Assembly (NCBI GenBank): GCA_015227615.1
Contig: JAALGZ010000005.1
Coordinates: 124,001 to 188,000 of the forward strand
Reading direction: 5' to 3'
Source: Labyrinthula sp. Ha
Lineage: Eukaryota > Sar > Bigyra > Labyrinthulida > Labyrinthulaceae
DNA length: 64,000 nt
In this document: positions 1 through 12,599 of the stretch, in pieces
How positions within the stretch are numbered: position 1 is the stretch's first letter
Layout: each line of letters starts with the position of its first letter
Notes under the pieces: generated by a model
The model's database searches: none
Seen by the model: only the letters and a program-made list of their open reading frames with translations
What the model was told of the DNA's origin: nothing
Program-made: the position numbers and the translations under genes

Positions 1-2991
1 ATTTCGGTAAGAAAGTAAACGTCCTTGTGTATAGTGGTGTCACAAATATCTAACTAAATGAGTTTACTGTTTTCTTTTTCAATTTAGTCATTCAAGCTGT
101 ACAAACCAACTAAACCACCACTAAATCCTAAATTCATGACTCCCAATAAACATTTTTATTTTAAAACCATACATAGCTCTAAAGATAAGGAATCGGAATT
201 TTCTCTTTAAAGCAGTCAATTTCGTGAATGTTGAGAATATTTAAAGTCCGCCTAGCAGAATATAATATCCACCGTACAAAATCAACAGTTAGAGAACCAA
301 ATAAATATGTAGTCAGAGAGTGATTTTTTTGGAACCTCTTTTTGAACCAGTACTAAAATCTCAATTATAAGTTTTGGAAAAGGGCAAAGATTAATCTAGA
401 GCTATATCATGAGAAAAAGCATCAGAACTATAGAATTTTTGAACAATAGATTTTAATATGTTGGAGCTTATCAAATATTCTCTTAGAAGCTCTAATTAAT
501 TAAAAAAATTGCCAAAACGCAATAAAACTTTCATAGCCTACACGTAGTTGATAGAAGGTTTCACCAATATAAGAATATGGGTATAATGAATGGGGTAGCG
601 CCATACGAGCTCCCGTTGAAACATAATGTTAAGGTTTTCTAGTTAGTCGATGCTCCATCTCATAAAATTCAGACTGTATTTTATTTTCTTACAAATAGAA
701 GGTGAAAATCTGACTTGTTGCTCAAATATTAGGACAGAACTTAATCCAAACGCGTTGTTTACTTCAACCGTTGAAATTGGTCACATATTATAGCGACAAG
801 AGCCAAAACTACAGCAAAATATGTAACACTGTACTAACTTGTTCCAGTTGGGTTTTTTGAGCTTTGAGATAAATTTTGGACTTATTTATTCAGATTTTAA
901 TGGAGAAGATGCTGGAACCTTTTATATATGTATGCAATGATTTAAATAGTGATATCTCAACTCGCATATAAAATTAACTAGATTTTAAGGTGTAAGTTTT
1001 TTGATTCTAAACAGTTGCACAAAATATCGTAAACAAAAAAGTATCTCTACTAATATTCTATAATGAAAGAACCTAGCCTTATTCTTAGAGAGAAACCAAC
1101 CTCCACAATTGGTTTTGCTATTGTGAATCCTGTAGAAGCTAATCTGCCAAATCTTAGCATCCTCGAATTCCAAGCAAAAGTGAGACCAGGTACAGAAAAC
1201 TTCATAGTCTATTCAATTAAGTTGTTGAAGAGACTAACGAAGAAAATTTTCTATGGACAAAGTTTTCTTGTTTGTTCAAATCATTGTGGCCGGATCCAGC
1301 AAGCGCACCTCTCAGTGACAACTCAGTACTGCTTAATTGCCCATTGTAGCAAAAAAAATCTAATCCTTATTGTTTAGTACTCAAGTAATCTATTCCCATA
1401 TTCTATGGCTTCTTCAGTTGTATTCGTTTCTTTTATTTCTTTTCTAGCAGTCAAACGCTGTAATCTTTCAGTCTAATTAATTCCGAGCGTGGATACAGAT
1501 ATCATAGCCCAAGAGCTACACATGCATATGGCCTTTGAATGTGTTCTCCATCAGAATGTACGTATTTGAGTGCAAGTATCATTCAAAATCCTCAAGAATT
1601 TGCTGAGCACGAGCCAATCTGGTATTCTTGCATAGTTCCCTGTAACTTTAATTTCTTTTTTTATGATGAACGGTCGATTTGGACTGTTCATGCAAAGACG
1701 CAATGAAGCTAAATTGTTACCAAAACATTCCATCTACCAAGGGATATCCCTAGAATTGAGCTAAAAATTTCATGTATTCACCCCATGGTTTTATACTTTT
1801 GAGACTTCTATCAGCATCTAAGAATAGACTAAAATCTTTTCGTAATATTTTGCCCGTAATTGAATGAAATGGTTAACTTAACGTAGTTGTCTTCTTATGG
1901 TTTCTTATTACTGCTTTTGGGCCATTGAAAATTGAAGATGAGAAATTGATGTGTTGAAGGCTAGCTTTGATATTTTTCCGATGATTGTGTGCTTCGATCT
2001 TTCTGTGGCCTTGGGTATACAATTTAACATAATTACTATAAGTTGTTTGCCCCACTACGGTCACCAGATGGAAACGTATTTCAGAACTGCACCTGATCAA
2101 TTGAAAACAAGTATTGTGTTAATGCTGAAACCAAGTCTACTCTCTAAAACTGGTAAAAGCAAAAAAGTCCACATTGTGGTTTCAAGCTGAATTGAAAGTC
2201 TAAGGGTGGTGTAATGTATAAATAATCGTTTTTTGTCAGGTATATATCGTACAAAAATAACGGGGCTCAGCTCAAGACATTTTGAACTATTTGACGATCA
2301 AGGTTCCGTCTTCTTGACTAGTACTTGGAAAGCGTTATTAATGTCCTCATCTTCATTTTCCTTCGACGCCTGGTTTAACTAACGAACCTACCATAGCGAC
2401 TCTGTTTTCTTGATGAATTTTCTTAGCAAAGTCGCAGCTTTTTGCAAAGCCTAGACATGTTCGCTGCTTCCTTTGGTGAATAATGTTCCGGCACTAAGCT
2501 TGCATTGGGTTAGAGTGCAAAGTTACGCAGAGGTAACTGAAATGTCTTTCTATGTTTCTCCTGTACATGGGTTGGTTTCTCGGTAGTTCAGTGCCTTTTT
2601 GTGCTCCTGAGACAGGCACAGACGTGAATCAGAACAAGCATTATTCACTCCATATCAATCTTTCACAAACCATCCTTATGTTATAATGCCAAAGTTAGAC
2701 AAAACGTCTTGAAACCTATTTTTTAATATTACAACTCTTATCTTAATTTCTGACTTAACATGTTTTTTTTTACTTACTATGTCTAAACCAGTTTTACTGA
2801 TCATCTACTAGCAATCTGTTACTCTCTGCTCAGGTAGCAATTAACCCCAGTGTGCAGAAAATTTTGCAAAATAATTTATTGAGTGTTTTCCGTAGCTAGG
2901 TCATTGCTAGAAACCGCAACTGGAGCAAACCTTTCCCATCAGAAGGTATTATAAGAAAATTAAATTTTACTCTTAAGAAGGCTTACTCCTC
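1..2991. other. gene-free stretch at left edge
   Basis: AT-rich sequence with only short, unconvincing reading frames on both strands. I recognise no protein family, RNA gene or repeat. Decayed genes too old to see by eye may be present. Confidence 0.5.
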
Positions 2992-4008
2992 TTACTTGCT
3001 AACTGCATGCACTCCATATATGACATAGCCTTTTCGAAAACCTTTAACCATGTGATAGATTGCAAAGACGTCTTTAAGTGTTCTAAAGAAAACGAATGGG
3101 CCTTGCAATAGTATCCAATGGAGAGAATAAAATCCATCCCACACAGCTTGGGTCCATGTTTTCTGAGTCTGAGTGCTCCAATTTGCAAGTTTTACATTGT
3201 TTTTTTTAATTCCAAGATTTGAGAATATTCTCTCGTACTCCTGCATCGATACAAAAAATGGAAGTGCCCATTCTTTGTATATTATATTTAAACTTCGCTT
3301 CTCTGCTTCTGTCAACTCCGATGCCTCTTTAGTACACCAGGTTGCGATCATTAATTTCCCTTTAGGTTTAAGTACTCTGTATGCTTCCTTAACAAAAATC
3401 TCTTTGTCAGGCATATGTTCTCCACTCTCCAATGACCAAACTAGATCAAACTCCGCATCGCTGAAAGGCAGTGCCAAAGCATCAGCTTTTTGAAAGAAGC
3501 AGTTGTCCTGAAGACCTTGCTGCTTGCTCAACTGTCTAGCCCTTTCAACTTGCTTATCACTCAAGGTAACACCATAAGTCTCCACTTTAATTCCTTTCTC
3601 TATAGCCCATCTAGCTAAGAACCGAGAGCTTCCTCCAATTCCACATCCAATGTCTAAGATTTTCAATGAACCACTTTTCTTTGCATTCTTCACCTTGTCT
3701 GCAGTCTCTACAAAAGATGCGAACTCTATCAACTTCTCAATTAGAATTTCTTTTGCCTTAATAGAACCAACTTTGTCTTTACCATCTTCCCCGAAGTAGC
3801 CGTGATGAATGTGCTCACCCCAGAATTTTTCTAAGACACCATCAGCAGCCCACTGATCATACTCCTTTCCTACAGAAGTAGGATCCTCATAAACCCTGGT
3901 TGTACTCGGCTTGAAAAACTTAAACAGCAATCCGCCTAAGGCAACCGCTCCAAGTCCAGCAGCGATGTAACCGGCGTTTTCATCAAGTGACGATTTGTTG
4001 AACAACAT
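2992..4008 (-). CDS. gamma-tocopherol-methyltransferase-like SAM-dependent methyltransferase
   Basis: A 338-residue class I SAM-dependent methyltransferase. Motif I (ILDIGCGIGGSSR, about residues 117-129) is followed by a second conserved block WSLESGEHMPD (about 191-201). Upstream, WGEHIHHGYF (about 63-72) is the entry signature of the tocopherol/sterol C-methyltransferase group. The LESGEHMP block and the C-terminal half resemble plant gamma-tocopherol methyltransferases (VTE4), which convert gamma- to alpha-tocopherol in plastids, more than sterol C24-methyltransferases. Residues about 13-32 form one hydrophobic segment, so the protein may be anchored in a membrane; no long plastid transit peptide is obvious. 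The Met at 4008 is the only start that gives this complete N-terminus. It is divergent from the Maf gene, 152 bp away. Related methyl transfer to another prenylquinol or a sterol is possible. Confidence 0.8.
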   Translation of the reverse strand: MLFNKSSLDENAGYIAAGLGAVALGGLLFKFFKPSTTRVYEDPTSVGKEYDQWAADGVLEKFWGEHIHHGYFGEDGKDKVGSIKAKEILIEKLIEFASFVETADKVKNAKKSGSLKILDIGCGIGGSSRFLARWAIEKGIKVETYGVTLSDKQVERARQLSKQQGLQDNCFFQKADALALPFSDAEFDLVWSLESGEHMPDKEIFVKEAYRVLKPKGKLMIATWCTKEASELTEAEKRSLNIIYKEWALPFFVSMQEYERIFSNLGIKKNNVKLANWSTQTQKTWTQAVWDGFYSLHWILLQGPFVFFRTLKDVFAIYHMVKGFRKGYVIYGVHAVSK

Positions 4009-4024
4009 ATTTCTAGTTTTAAAC

Positions 4025-4062
4025 TGTCCAATAATATAGCTTTAACATTTGTATTGTCCAAT
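4025..4062. promoter_or_regulatory. paired TGTCCAAT elements in a divergent promoter
   Basis: The 152-bp interval between the divergent methyltransferase and Maf genes holds two exact copies of TGTCCAAT, at 4025-4032 and 4055-4062, in the same orientation and 30 bp apart. CCAAT is the NF-Y core in many eukaryotes. That this pair drives one or both genes is inference. Confidence 0.4.
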
Positions 4063-4160
4063 CAAATAACATCTTACATATGATGTAGTCCTGGTACTAT
4101 TAAATAGATATTTAACCGACAGAAATCAACGCCCAAAAACAAAGAAAGATACGAGAAGAA

Positions 4161-4808
4161 ATGAATAAAGAAATAAGAGTTGTGTTGGGATCGTCTTCGA
4201 TATGGAGAAGGCAGTTATTGGATCAAAGTGTACCTGAAATAGATGGAATATCGTTCAAGACATTTGTCTCAGAGGAGATGGTTCCTGACATTGATGAGAA
4301 AGCTATCCGACACGCAGAGCCCAAAGACTTAGTTGAAGCTATTACTCGTGCAAAAACTGATGAAGTATTGCGAAAAGTCAAAGAAAATGACAAGTTACGA
4401 AACATTGCCGATATTTTAATTTGTGGAGATATGATAGTTGCCTGTGGGAGTACGATCTATGAGAAGCCTGTGGATGCAAGTGAAGCTAAGAAACAGCTAC
4501 AATCGTATGCACTGAACAATGAACCTGCGGCTTGTGTTGCATGTGTCGAAGCCACCGATTTAAAAAGTGGAAAAAGGATAATCAAAACTGATGTGGCTAA
4601 CGTTTTTCTAAAAGAAATTCCAGATGGGGTAGTTCAAGGTTTGGTTGAGAAGAAGGATATATTTACTTGTGCTGGATCACTTGTACATGAAGATGAACTC
4701 ATGTTGCCTTATATAACCAAAACCGAAGGTGAACTTGAAACTGTAATGGGGTTACCAAAGACTGTTACCCAAGAGCTTATTAAAACACTAGTTAAAGAAA
4801 TAGCGTAA
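4161..4808 (+). CDS. Maf/ASMTL-type nucleoside triphosphate pyrophosphatase
   Basis: A 215-residue protein matching the Maf family along its whole length. It opens with the nucleotide-binding signature (VVLGSSSIWRRQLL, about residues 7-20), then PDIDEKAIR (about 43-51), ICGDMIV (about 86-92), EKP (about 101-103) and CAGSLVHEDELMLPYI near residues 170-185, and ends with VMGLPK. Maf proteins hydrolyse non-canonical or modified nucleoside triphosphates to monophosphates and so clean the nucleotide pool. The length is normal for a stand-alone family member, with no methyltransferase fusion as in human ASMTL. The usual SDQ/TDT acidic motif reads GDM here, so the substrate cannot be assigned. It converges on the Zn2Cys6 gene, with 128 bp between stops. 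Confidence 0.88.
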   Translation: MNKEIRVVLGSSSIWRRQLLDQSVPEIDGISFKTFVSEEMVPDIDEKAIRHAEPKDLVEAITRAKTDEVLRKVKENDKLRNIADILICGDMIVACGSTIYEKPVDASEAKKQLQSYALNNEPAACVACVEATDLKSGKRIIKTDVANVFLKEIPDGVVQGLVEKKDIFTCAGSLVHEDELMLPYITKTEGELETVMGLPKTVTQELIKTLVKEIA

Positions 4809-4936
4809 TAATTTTTTTATAACCAATTTACAAATGATTTAAAAACACGAAATTTCAAAAATGTATAACTCTGACTCTTATTAAAACCAAAGCATTGAAA
4901 GCATAAATGTGGAATACCCAAAGGAATAATACAGAG

Positions 4937-6082
4937 TTAATTCCCAGAAACTGAAGGAAAGGAGAAATTAGATTCTTGTACAGAGGTATAAAGCTCGTCA
5001 AGGAACTTATCCATTTCTTGGTTAAACAGGATCTCCTTTTGAGCATCACCAGGGTATTCAACTTCGGGTATTTCTGGAAGTTCTTCGAGCGGCTTCGGAA
5101 AAATATATATTTCCTCAAAGCAAGAGTCCACTGTATTCAAATATCGGATAGCAGATGTTAAGAGAAAAGAACTGGTTTCTCCTTTTCTACCTGAGTTTAC
5201 AAACAAGTTATAAACAGAGATGTCAAACGTTTCCCATAACCAAGGTGATTGTTTTGGTTTCTCCAAGTACTCAGCTTTCATGCAATGGATCTCCAAGTAC
5301 TTTCTAAGTTCATCAGTTGGTGCAAGAAGTGACATGAGACCTATGCCAAACGGCATGAAACCCAAGAGTGACCCAGAAAGTTTTTCTTTGATATCCTCCG
5401 CTGTCAAACCAAAAACTCGAGTAAATTCCCTACTAACTTCTACTTTAAAATATCTTTCTTTTGGACCTTTAGAGGTTGAAATGTCAGAACGCATCCGCAT
5501 GCAAGGATATTTGTTAGAGTCCCTGGCTCTTCGTATAGGTAAAAGAACTGCCTCAGAGCAAACAGGAGAGAGAGGTACATTGCTATTAAATGCTCCTCCT
5601 ACTCTTTCGTCAAACAAACTAAATTTCTTCCAGTCGTCCCAGCTGACCTCTCGGCTTCTTATGTTTCGAATGAGACCTGATTCTGAAGAGGAAACTATCA
5701 TTGTAGAAAGTTCTTCTAACCCATTATCGTTTTGTATTAAATTTTGAGCGGAACTGTGATTCCTAAATGCTTGCAAATGCCGCCCTATGTCAAAGTTTAT
5801 TATAGAGTTTGCTCCAGTGGTTGAACCTTTGAGAACAAATTTGAACAAAAAAGATATGAATTTGTTTTTCTCAATAGATACTATATCACAATCTGCTACT
5901 GTTCGTTTAGATATTTGAAAAGTATAACTTATATCTTGTCGCCTTTTCCGACCTCTTCTCTTCATAGGTTCGTAGACACACTCTCTGTTCATTCGAAGAC
6001 AGCGACTGCAAGATGGTTTCTCACCACCACATTTCCTTTTCTGAAGAGCACAGGATTCACAGGTTTTACGAAATTTCGTCAT
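4937..6082 (-). CDS. Zn2Cys6 binuclear-cluster transcription factor with PAS-like region
   Basis: A 381-residue protein that starts with a textbook Zn2Cys6 cluster: Cys8, 11, 18, 25, 28 and 35 with spacing C-x2-C-x6-C-x6-C-x2-C-x6-C. A basic linker RRGRKRR follows at about residues 42-48. This domain binds two zinc ions and, in Gal4-type regulators, contacts CGG half-sites in DNA. Residues about 205-325 contain VSREFTRVFGLTAEDIKEKL and look like a PAS domain, as seen in some fungal relatives such as the ERT1/AcuK group, but here by general pattern only. The usual fungal middle homology region was not seen. A copy of the shared upstream motif lies about 100-120 nt before the Met at 6082. The target genes and any ligand are unknown. 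Confidence 0.85.
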   Translation of the reverse strand: MTKFRKTCESCALQKRKCGGEKPSCSRCLRMNRECVYEPMKRRGRKRRQDISYTFQISKRTVADCDIVSIEKNKFISFLFKFVLKGSTTGANSIINFDIGRHLQAFRNHSSAQNLIQNDNGLEELSTMIVSSSESGLIRNIRSREVSWDDWKKFSLFDERVGGAFNSNVPLSPVCSEAVLLPIRRARDSNKYPCMRMRSDISTSKGPKERYFKVEVSREFTRVFGLTAEDIKEKLSGSLLGFMPFGIGLMSLLAPTDELRKYLEIHCMKAEYLEKPKQSPWLWETFDISVYNLFVNSGRKGETSSFLLTSAIRYLNTVDSCFEEIYIFPKPLEELPEIPEVEYPGDAQKEILFNQEMDKFLDELYTSVQESNFSFPSVSGN

Positions 6083-6182
6083 TTTTCGAGACCCTAGCTT
6101 GTTTATTATTCAGGAATCTCTTGTTTGCAGTTTCGCTGAGTACAGAAGTTGTACAGATTCCAGATGCAATAGGATCAGATTT

Positions 6183-6202
6183 CCCGGTAATGCTGTATTG
6201 TA
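6183..6202 (-). promoter_or_regulatory. shared upstream motif, Zn2Cys6 gene copy
   Basis: Reads TACAATACAGCATTACCGGG on the minus strand, starting 120 nt before the ATG of the Zn2Cys6 gene. It fits CAAT-N4-CATTAC, the pattern found before six other genes in this window. Confidence 0.5.
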
Positions 6203-9200
6203 ATCACGAAGGATTTCTTCCTGGTTTAAGTACCGTATCACAATTCTTTGGTACAGAAAAGGAGAAAGTAGATTTACTTTGGAACATAGTATAAAGACAT
6301 GTATCTATAGAATCAAACCTGTTATGTGTCTTTAAACTCTCAAATGTGCTTATTCATGAGCTGGAAATTCGCTTCCAGATCTCTCAAACAAGGTCTCTAA
6401 AAGATTTCCCCGAAATTTTAAGGCATATTTATGACTATGGACGACCTGATTCCAAGCTTACAAAATTTTCTATGTCTTATGACTCATTGGTTTGCTAGTA
6501 GGTTACTTCTAAATTGATTTATTGCAAAAAATAATAATGTTAAACGCAGTGGTATTGGGATAATGACTTGAAAAGGAATACCAGGTAGGGTTAGCGAAAA
6601 AGAGAGTCTTCAGGAAAGAAAATTGAATATGTTTTCAAAAAAATACTCAAGCTAATATATCTTCTCTGAAATTTCCGGTTAAGACTCTCAGTATTTAATC
6701 AGATTAGACAAGAGGATCTCAAATGGCAGGCAGGAATCTGACATTGCTCTTCACAGTGATATCAGCTAGAGTAAACAAGTCTGAAGGTAGTACATTGTTG
6801 AGCCTTACCAGAAACCTCTCTAATCGTGAAATTTCAGAAAAGAATAAGTGTGGATCATCTAGGCTTTATTTTCTTAACCCTCGGTACTAGAACCCGAATC
6901 GTTTGTTTCACTCAGACGTATTTCCAGGTGCCTGGATTCGATAATCTGGTTGGTCCCATGAATGCCATTAGAGCCAGTTAAACCTAACTATATCGGATCT
7001 CATAGTGCTAAGCTTTTAAGTTCTGACTAACCGCTTAGAGTCTTAGCAGCAAAGTAGTACTTTCAGAAAGTTTTCAGTATTACTTATGCAGCTTTTGAAC
7101 ACCTTTCGAAGACTATTTTGAATCTTACAGATCAGAATGACTCTTACACAGGTATGCCTTCAACATTTTCTAACATGAAAGATATACAATGAGTTTTCGT
7201 ACTTTACATAAAGCATTTTGATAAGATGCTTCTTTTGTATCAAAGGAAATCAAACTGAATTAAGTATTCACGTTAGATTTACATTTAGGGTTAAATGCTA
7301 AGCCCACCTTGTCAAAAAAAATCGCAATGGATGCCACTATTTCCTTGATTCTTACATTCAGCACGATAATGCTGAAGTTAATTTTGACTTTTAGCTTCTT
7401 GAATATGAGAAAAGGAGAGTTATATTTGTTGGGCCCATTATGCTAGAATTTTCATTTCTTGGAAAAACTATGGCTATCAAATTCCACAACAGGAGCTAAG
7501 GCTCCCACTTGCTTTACACTATGTTGAACAAGAAAAGAGAATGGCTCATTTCAAAGAAAGGATCGTCAGATGAAACTTGGAACAAAATAGAAAACTAACG
7601 GTGAAGCTTTTGAGTCAATTCTTGAAACTGTACTGAAACTTCCTTAGCGGTCTCGTTTTAACTTTGAAAAAAGTTAAGTACAAATTACTGTGTTAGGACA
7701 ATTACTTTATTCAGGTAAACTCTAACCACTAAATGCTTAAATAAATCATGAGATGTGTGATGTCTATCGATATTGACCAACTGGGTAAGTCTTTTTGGTT
7801 AAGAATAGTATTTATATCCATTGAAGCTTTAGAGCACGCAACTCCTACAATGGAATGCTTTGGGATAAATCAACAGGATACATTTTTTATGATTGATGTT
7901 ACTGAAACCCTCATATTTACTTCAAAAGATTTCAAACAAATCATATTAAATTTTAAAGGTACATAGAGGAACTATCATTAACTTCACAAGGATCTTTACG
8001 AAGGTTTGGAAAATACTTTTTTTTCAAATCGCATTGAAGTTTTACTCTGCATGTTTCGCTAGTATGAGGAATTATTCAAGTGTTTAGAAGTCATAAAACA
8101 GAAAATATAATGTATTGAGTAAATGGTTGTATTTTATGTTAACAATGCAGTCCAATAAGATTGACTGGTATAGAACTTATGTTCAACTTTCCATTGCTAC
8201 AGCATATATCTCAAAACAGCGAGCAGAGTGATACAATAACACCATTAAAGAAAGAGGCCTACTAAAGAGTCTCCTTATTAAGGCATATCTTTGGAATGTA
8301 AGAAATCACATTATTCTACATCAACATAGGCATCAGGAAAAAAACTACTTAAGAACTGTATAATCCAACTATTTCAAAGTGATATTTTAGTCCAGTTGAT
8401 GAGAAAATCTTAACAAGATTGCTTACCAAGGACAGACTGTGAATTAAATTCACTATTGCACGCGAGCAGTAGAAGATGAAAGATCCAAAGCAAACAGCAT
8501 GAGAAATACTATATCATAAATTTGAATAAGTAAACGCCAATCTGCAACGGTAGCTTATTTTTTTCTTGGAACATACTGTGCGAACAGGGGGTCATTATCT
8601 TGATAGTGGTAGGGAATAAATTCTTTTTCGATGCACCCAATGTTCCCCAAGAGTTGATTAATGAGAAGTCAACCTATATATGGAGCAGTTTTCGAGAAAC
8701 TAAGACTTTCCCCTGTAAATAATAAAAGAAAACAACAGCTACCATTCCCTCTATCCTGGATATAGCATGTCTACATCCTAATTTCCGTCTCTCTGCAAAT
8801 TTGATAAAGTTTGCGAGGAAATTTTTACATCACTCTGTAGGAATTAAAGGGACCAGTAAGGCAATGATTTTAATATTTCTTGATTTAAGAAACACAGATG
8901 TGAGCATTGATAGTGGATTTCCTCCATCTATTACGCGCATAATATGTGCAAGAGCGTCAGAACTACTTAATCTTTCACCATTAAGCAAGCAACAAAAACA
9001 AGTAACTAAAAAAATATATAGAAAATACCATGTAAGTAGTACAGAAAGAAATGGCAACAGTTCGGGGACAAATATTGGCGTTATTTCAGCAGTAAATCAC
9101 AATCTATTCATTCAGTCGCACCTCATTATGACATTCATATGATTTGCTTATGCTCATGGCTTCTTTGAAGATACTAACCCTGATATTCTAATTTCTGATG

Positions 9201-12200
9201 TTGCTCAAAGATTGTACTCATCTATTTATAATTACCTTCTTTCATACTTATGGTTAAGTTCTGTGTAAAAACACTTACCCTAACCCCTCAACTACATATT
9301 TTTTAAAACCTGACCCTTAAACACATGTTGTAGGGAATCCTACATTCTACTGTTGCAAACTGATATAGTTTGTGATAAAAATTTATTATAGTTGTGATTT
9401 TTTTCTTCCTGTGTAGCTATACTTAAATACAAGGCTTCTTCTTTCTTCGTATGTGTATTATCGAGATGAGTTTAACTTTTCTACTTGTAAGATTGCATAC
9501 CTAACTTTATTAAATATATAATGTATCTTCTAGACAGAGGTTTTATCCAGCTTTTAGTTCATTGATTTTACATAGTTGCAGTATAACTATAATCAACTTT
9601 TCCTTTCTTCAGAGTTATGTTATAGAGACCTATGTCCATTTCTTTTTTTCTGGTAATATTCTATCTTTAATATTATTTTTGTAGCCTAATGATCTTGGTA
9701 TCAGATTTAACCGTTTTTTATTGGCATACAGGGCAATCAAGGATTCAAATTGTCTTACGATTAAATTTATTTTTTGATAAATTAAGTCACAACCTTAGAA
9801 GTACATCGGGTTCAAAACACATTCCCATAAAAATACCTAAAAAGTCAAAGTCATGTGACATGAAATGCTAAACAATAACTATATTTGTCTGAAGAAATAG
9901 ATACTCATGTGTTGGTTTATCAAATTATATTTGCTATACTGGATTTCCAAAGTAAGAGCCATTGTAGCACGGGTCTCCTCCTGACTTATTTAAAACGAAA
10001 GGGTTTTGCTGTATGAAATCATTAAGAAATTAGCAACATAAATTATTGCACTCAGTGTCTAAGGAATTGATTATCTAGTCATAGTTTTATCCTTTTCAAT
10101 TCCCGTATGCTTTATGAAGTTACATCAACTTCTCTCAGAATTAATATATTATAACTAAAATTCAAGTAAGAATTTTAGGCATATAGTTAACCCGCTACAA
10201 TACCTAGAGATCTACCATACTAAGAACTACATATAATTCACTGATTCTTGATTTTAATATAATAGTGAATCGATAATTAACAAAGTTTCCTTTTATAAAA
10301 ATACGTTCTTTTACACCCTAAGAAAGAATTATGAACTATTATCTTTTGCGAACCGCTCATGAGATGAATTCTAAATGAAGAAGAAAAGAATCACAATAAC
10401 TTTGCAGGTGTTGGGGGTAAATAACCCAAGTTATAACACACTTGAAGAAGACAGAACACATGCACCAGCAACGCCTCAATTTCGACGTAGTTTTCATCTG
10501 ACGGATTTATTGTATGAAGCAAATCAACTTTATTTGAGCTCTATCTTTTCTAAGACCCTTGGTTCTAAATAATTCCGAGCTTTTTAGAATAAAATTAAAA
10601 ACATAATAAGCAAATTCAAGAAGTGAAAATAACTAGAGTCAATGAAATAGCTCTTGGAACAAAATTTAAGTATAAAAACATATTTTGACTGTATTTAATA
10701 TTTCTGATTCATCAGTACTTCTCTATAAAGGAATGTTTTTCATTACAAGAAGGGAAAGTAAGATGGCGAAAGACGGTCCCACCTGCTCCTATGTAGGGAT
10801 TTATTTCTTTGTTAATAGCGCTTTTGACTTTTCTCGGAAAATTGTTATGTTTTTTTCTGGTACATTTTTACAACGATTATTTATTTTAAGGCAAGAGCTT
10901 AGAAAAATGGCGGGGATAACACAAATAAATACAAGTTTTTGCAAAGTGAATATGGAAAAAATGGATAATAAGACCAACTCAGGAGGTACTAATTAGTTTG
11001 GTACATTGGTTACCCTATTTCTGTACTACTGTTTTAGAACGTAAACTTAAGTTTTCGGAAATACTGATATTTTTTTCATCATTCTCAATATCATAAATGA
11101 GATAAATTAATGTTTTATCTTAGTGTTTTCCTATCCGGATGGATACTCTGATTTTTTAATCACTCTTACAACTGTGGTTGGAAGGATTTTTCTCTTATTC
11201 CTTCCCATAACTACAATTTCTATGTATATTTCATACACCAATATAGAATAAGAAGGGTTGCGTCACATTTTATGCTACGCTATATTTTGAAACATGATGA
11301 ATCAATTTTCAATGCATTCAAATTCATAATAGACACTTCCCATACCATTACAACACTGTAAAGCTTTAACAATATATTCAAGTTTCTTCTCATTAAAAAT
11401 TAGAACAATCTTAGCTCTGATTGTAGAAACACGAAGCATATTGAAAAATAAAAGCTTTTTATATTTTTTACTGTTGCTGTTGTTACTATTGTATCGCTTA
11501 GCATTGCACTTCTAGTACCGTAATCAGGACTGGTTACAAGGTCATGTGCATTACCACCTCAGCTCAAGAATTCTGGAAATCACTATCTAGTTCCTTCAAA
11601 ATTTAACTAAAATAACTCTTCAGAATATTTAACCTCATAGAGCAGGCTAAGATTCTGTTCAACTGTGTGGTGTCAGCTTCAGCAGACTATGTCAATCTTG
11701 GACATTAACAAATACTTCATTTTTTGGAAAAAAGAAACTAAAAATTTTTTCTGGAGTCATTTTTTTAATTTATTAGAATTACAAGTTAAATATTTATCAT
11801 CTGAATATTTAAGGTTAGTTGAAAGTGTTTTCTAATGTGAGACTTGTCTAATGTTAATCTATGCTCCTCATTCTTGCATGAATGTATTTTCCATTTATTG
11901 AATGACTGGAACAAATATATACTGTTGCTATGTTAGCAGTGAAAGTATATACCAGTGCAATAAAGTCAACTATTGTAACCTTGAACTTAGATTTTTATTG
12001 CATGGTACAAATTTTGCTAAGTTATTAATAGACTTTCATTTCCATATCAGCACAGTTGGGGAAACGTTAGAATCAACTAATAAAATAAATATGATAGAAA
12101 GTAAAATATATATATCCTTATAGGTATTTAACAACATAGTATATATGATAATGAAATCTAACTCCATATTGTCTTGGAACACCACATAGGGTGTATTGAT

Positions 12201-12549
12201 AAATGACCACCGCAGCAGAACGCTGACACCATATATATGAAGTAACCAAATAAACTAATAAATATTAAAAATAAATGTATTAAAAAAACATGATACTAGA
12301 AATTTGGATGAAGATATGTAGGAGATGCATCCTACTTTTTAAATCAATCAGAAAGAGTAAATGCTTCCAAAATGTTTCTCGTCGATAATAAATGACTTCA
12401 AGAAAGGAAACAACCTCCCAAGTTTTGAATTACATCAGCTATTATTTTAAAAAATCCAACATTAATAAAAAATATTCACTTTGTTCTTTTCAAGTATGTT
12501 CAGATACTTAACTATTCAATTCAATTAAAAATATCTAGAATAGAGGGAA

Positions 12550-12569
12550 TTCAATATGACATTACTATA
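12550..12569 (+). promoter_or_regulatory. shared upstream motif, MRD1-like copy
   Basis: Reads TTCAATATGACATTACTATA, starting 50 nt before the ATG of the five-RRM gene. It is nearly identical to the copy before the Sec14-like gene at 30 kb (18 of 20 bases). Confidence 0.6.
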
Positions 12570-12599
12570 AACAGGGAAATATAAGAGATCTAGAACCAT

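Larger units (their letters stand above)
6083..12599. other. 6.5-kb gene-free stretch
   Basis: Apart from promoter-like motifs at each end I see no recognisable gene. Several reading frames of 60-115 codons occur (for example near 7.75, 8.8 and 10.7 kb), but none matches a family I know, and similar frames occur by chance in AT-rich DNA. The base pattern is uniform, without obvious tandem repeats. Confidence 0.5.

Noticed and set aside
2281-2700. Stretch with somewhat higher GC that seemed like a decayed gene on the minus strand
   Set aside because: No frame gave a recognisable protein block in translation by eye.
2992-4008. Sterol C24-methyltransferase as identity of the methyltransferase
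   Set aside because: The C-terminal sterol-methyltransferase domain is absent and the LESGEHMP block is that of tocopherol methyltransferases.
6013-6294. Plus-strand frame over the start of the Zn2Cys6 gene
   Set aside because: It overlaps the zinc-cluster codons on the opposite strand and has no recognisable content.
8801-9142. Overlapping frames of 113 (plus) and 75 (minus) codons
   Set aside because: Neither shows a motif, family resemblance or promoter motif; lengths are within chance for this AT-rich DNA.
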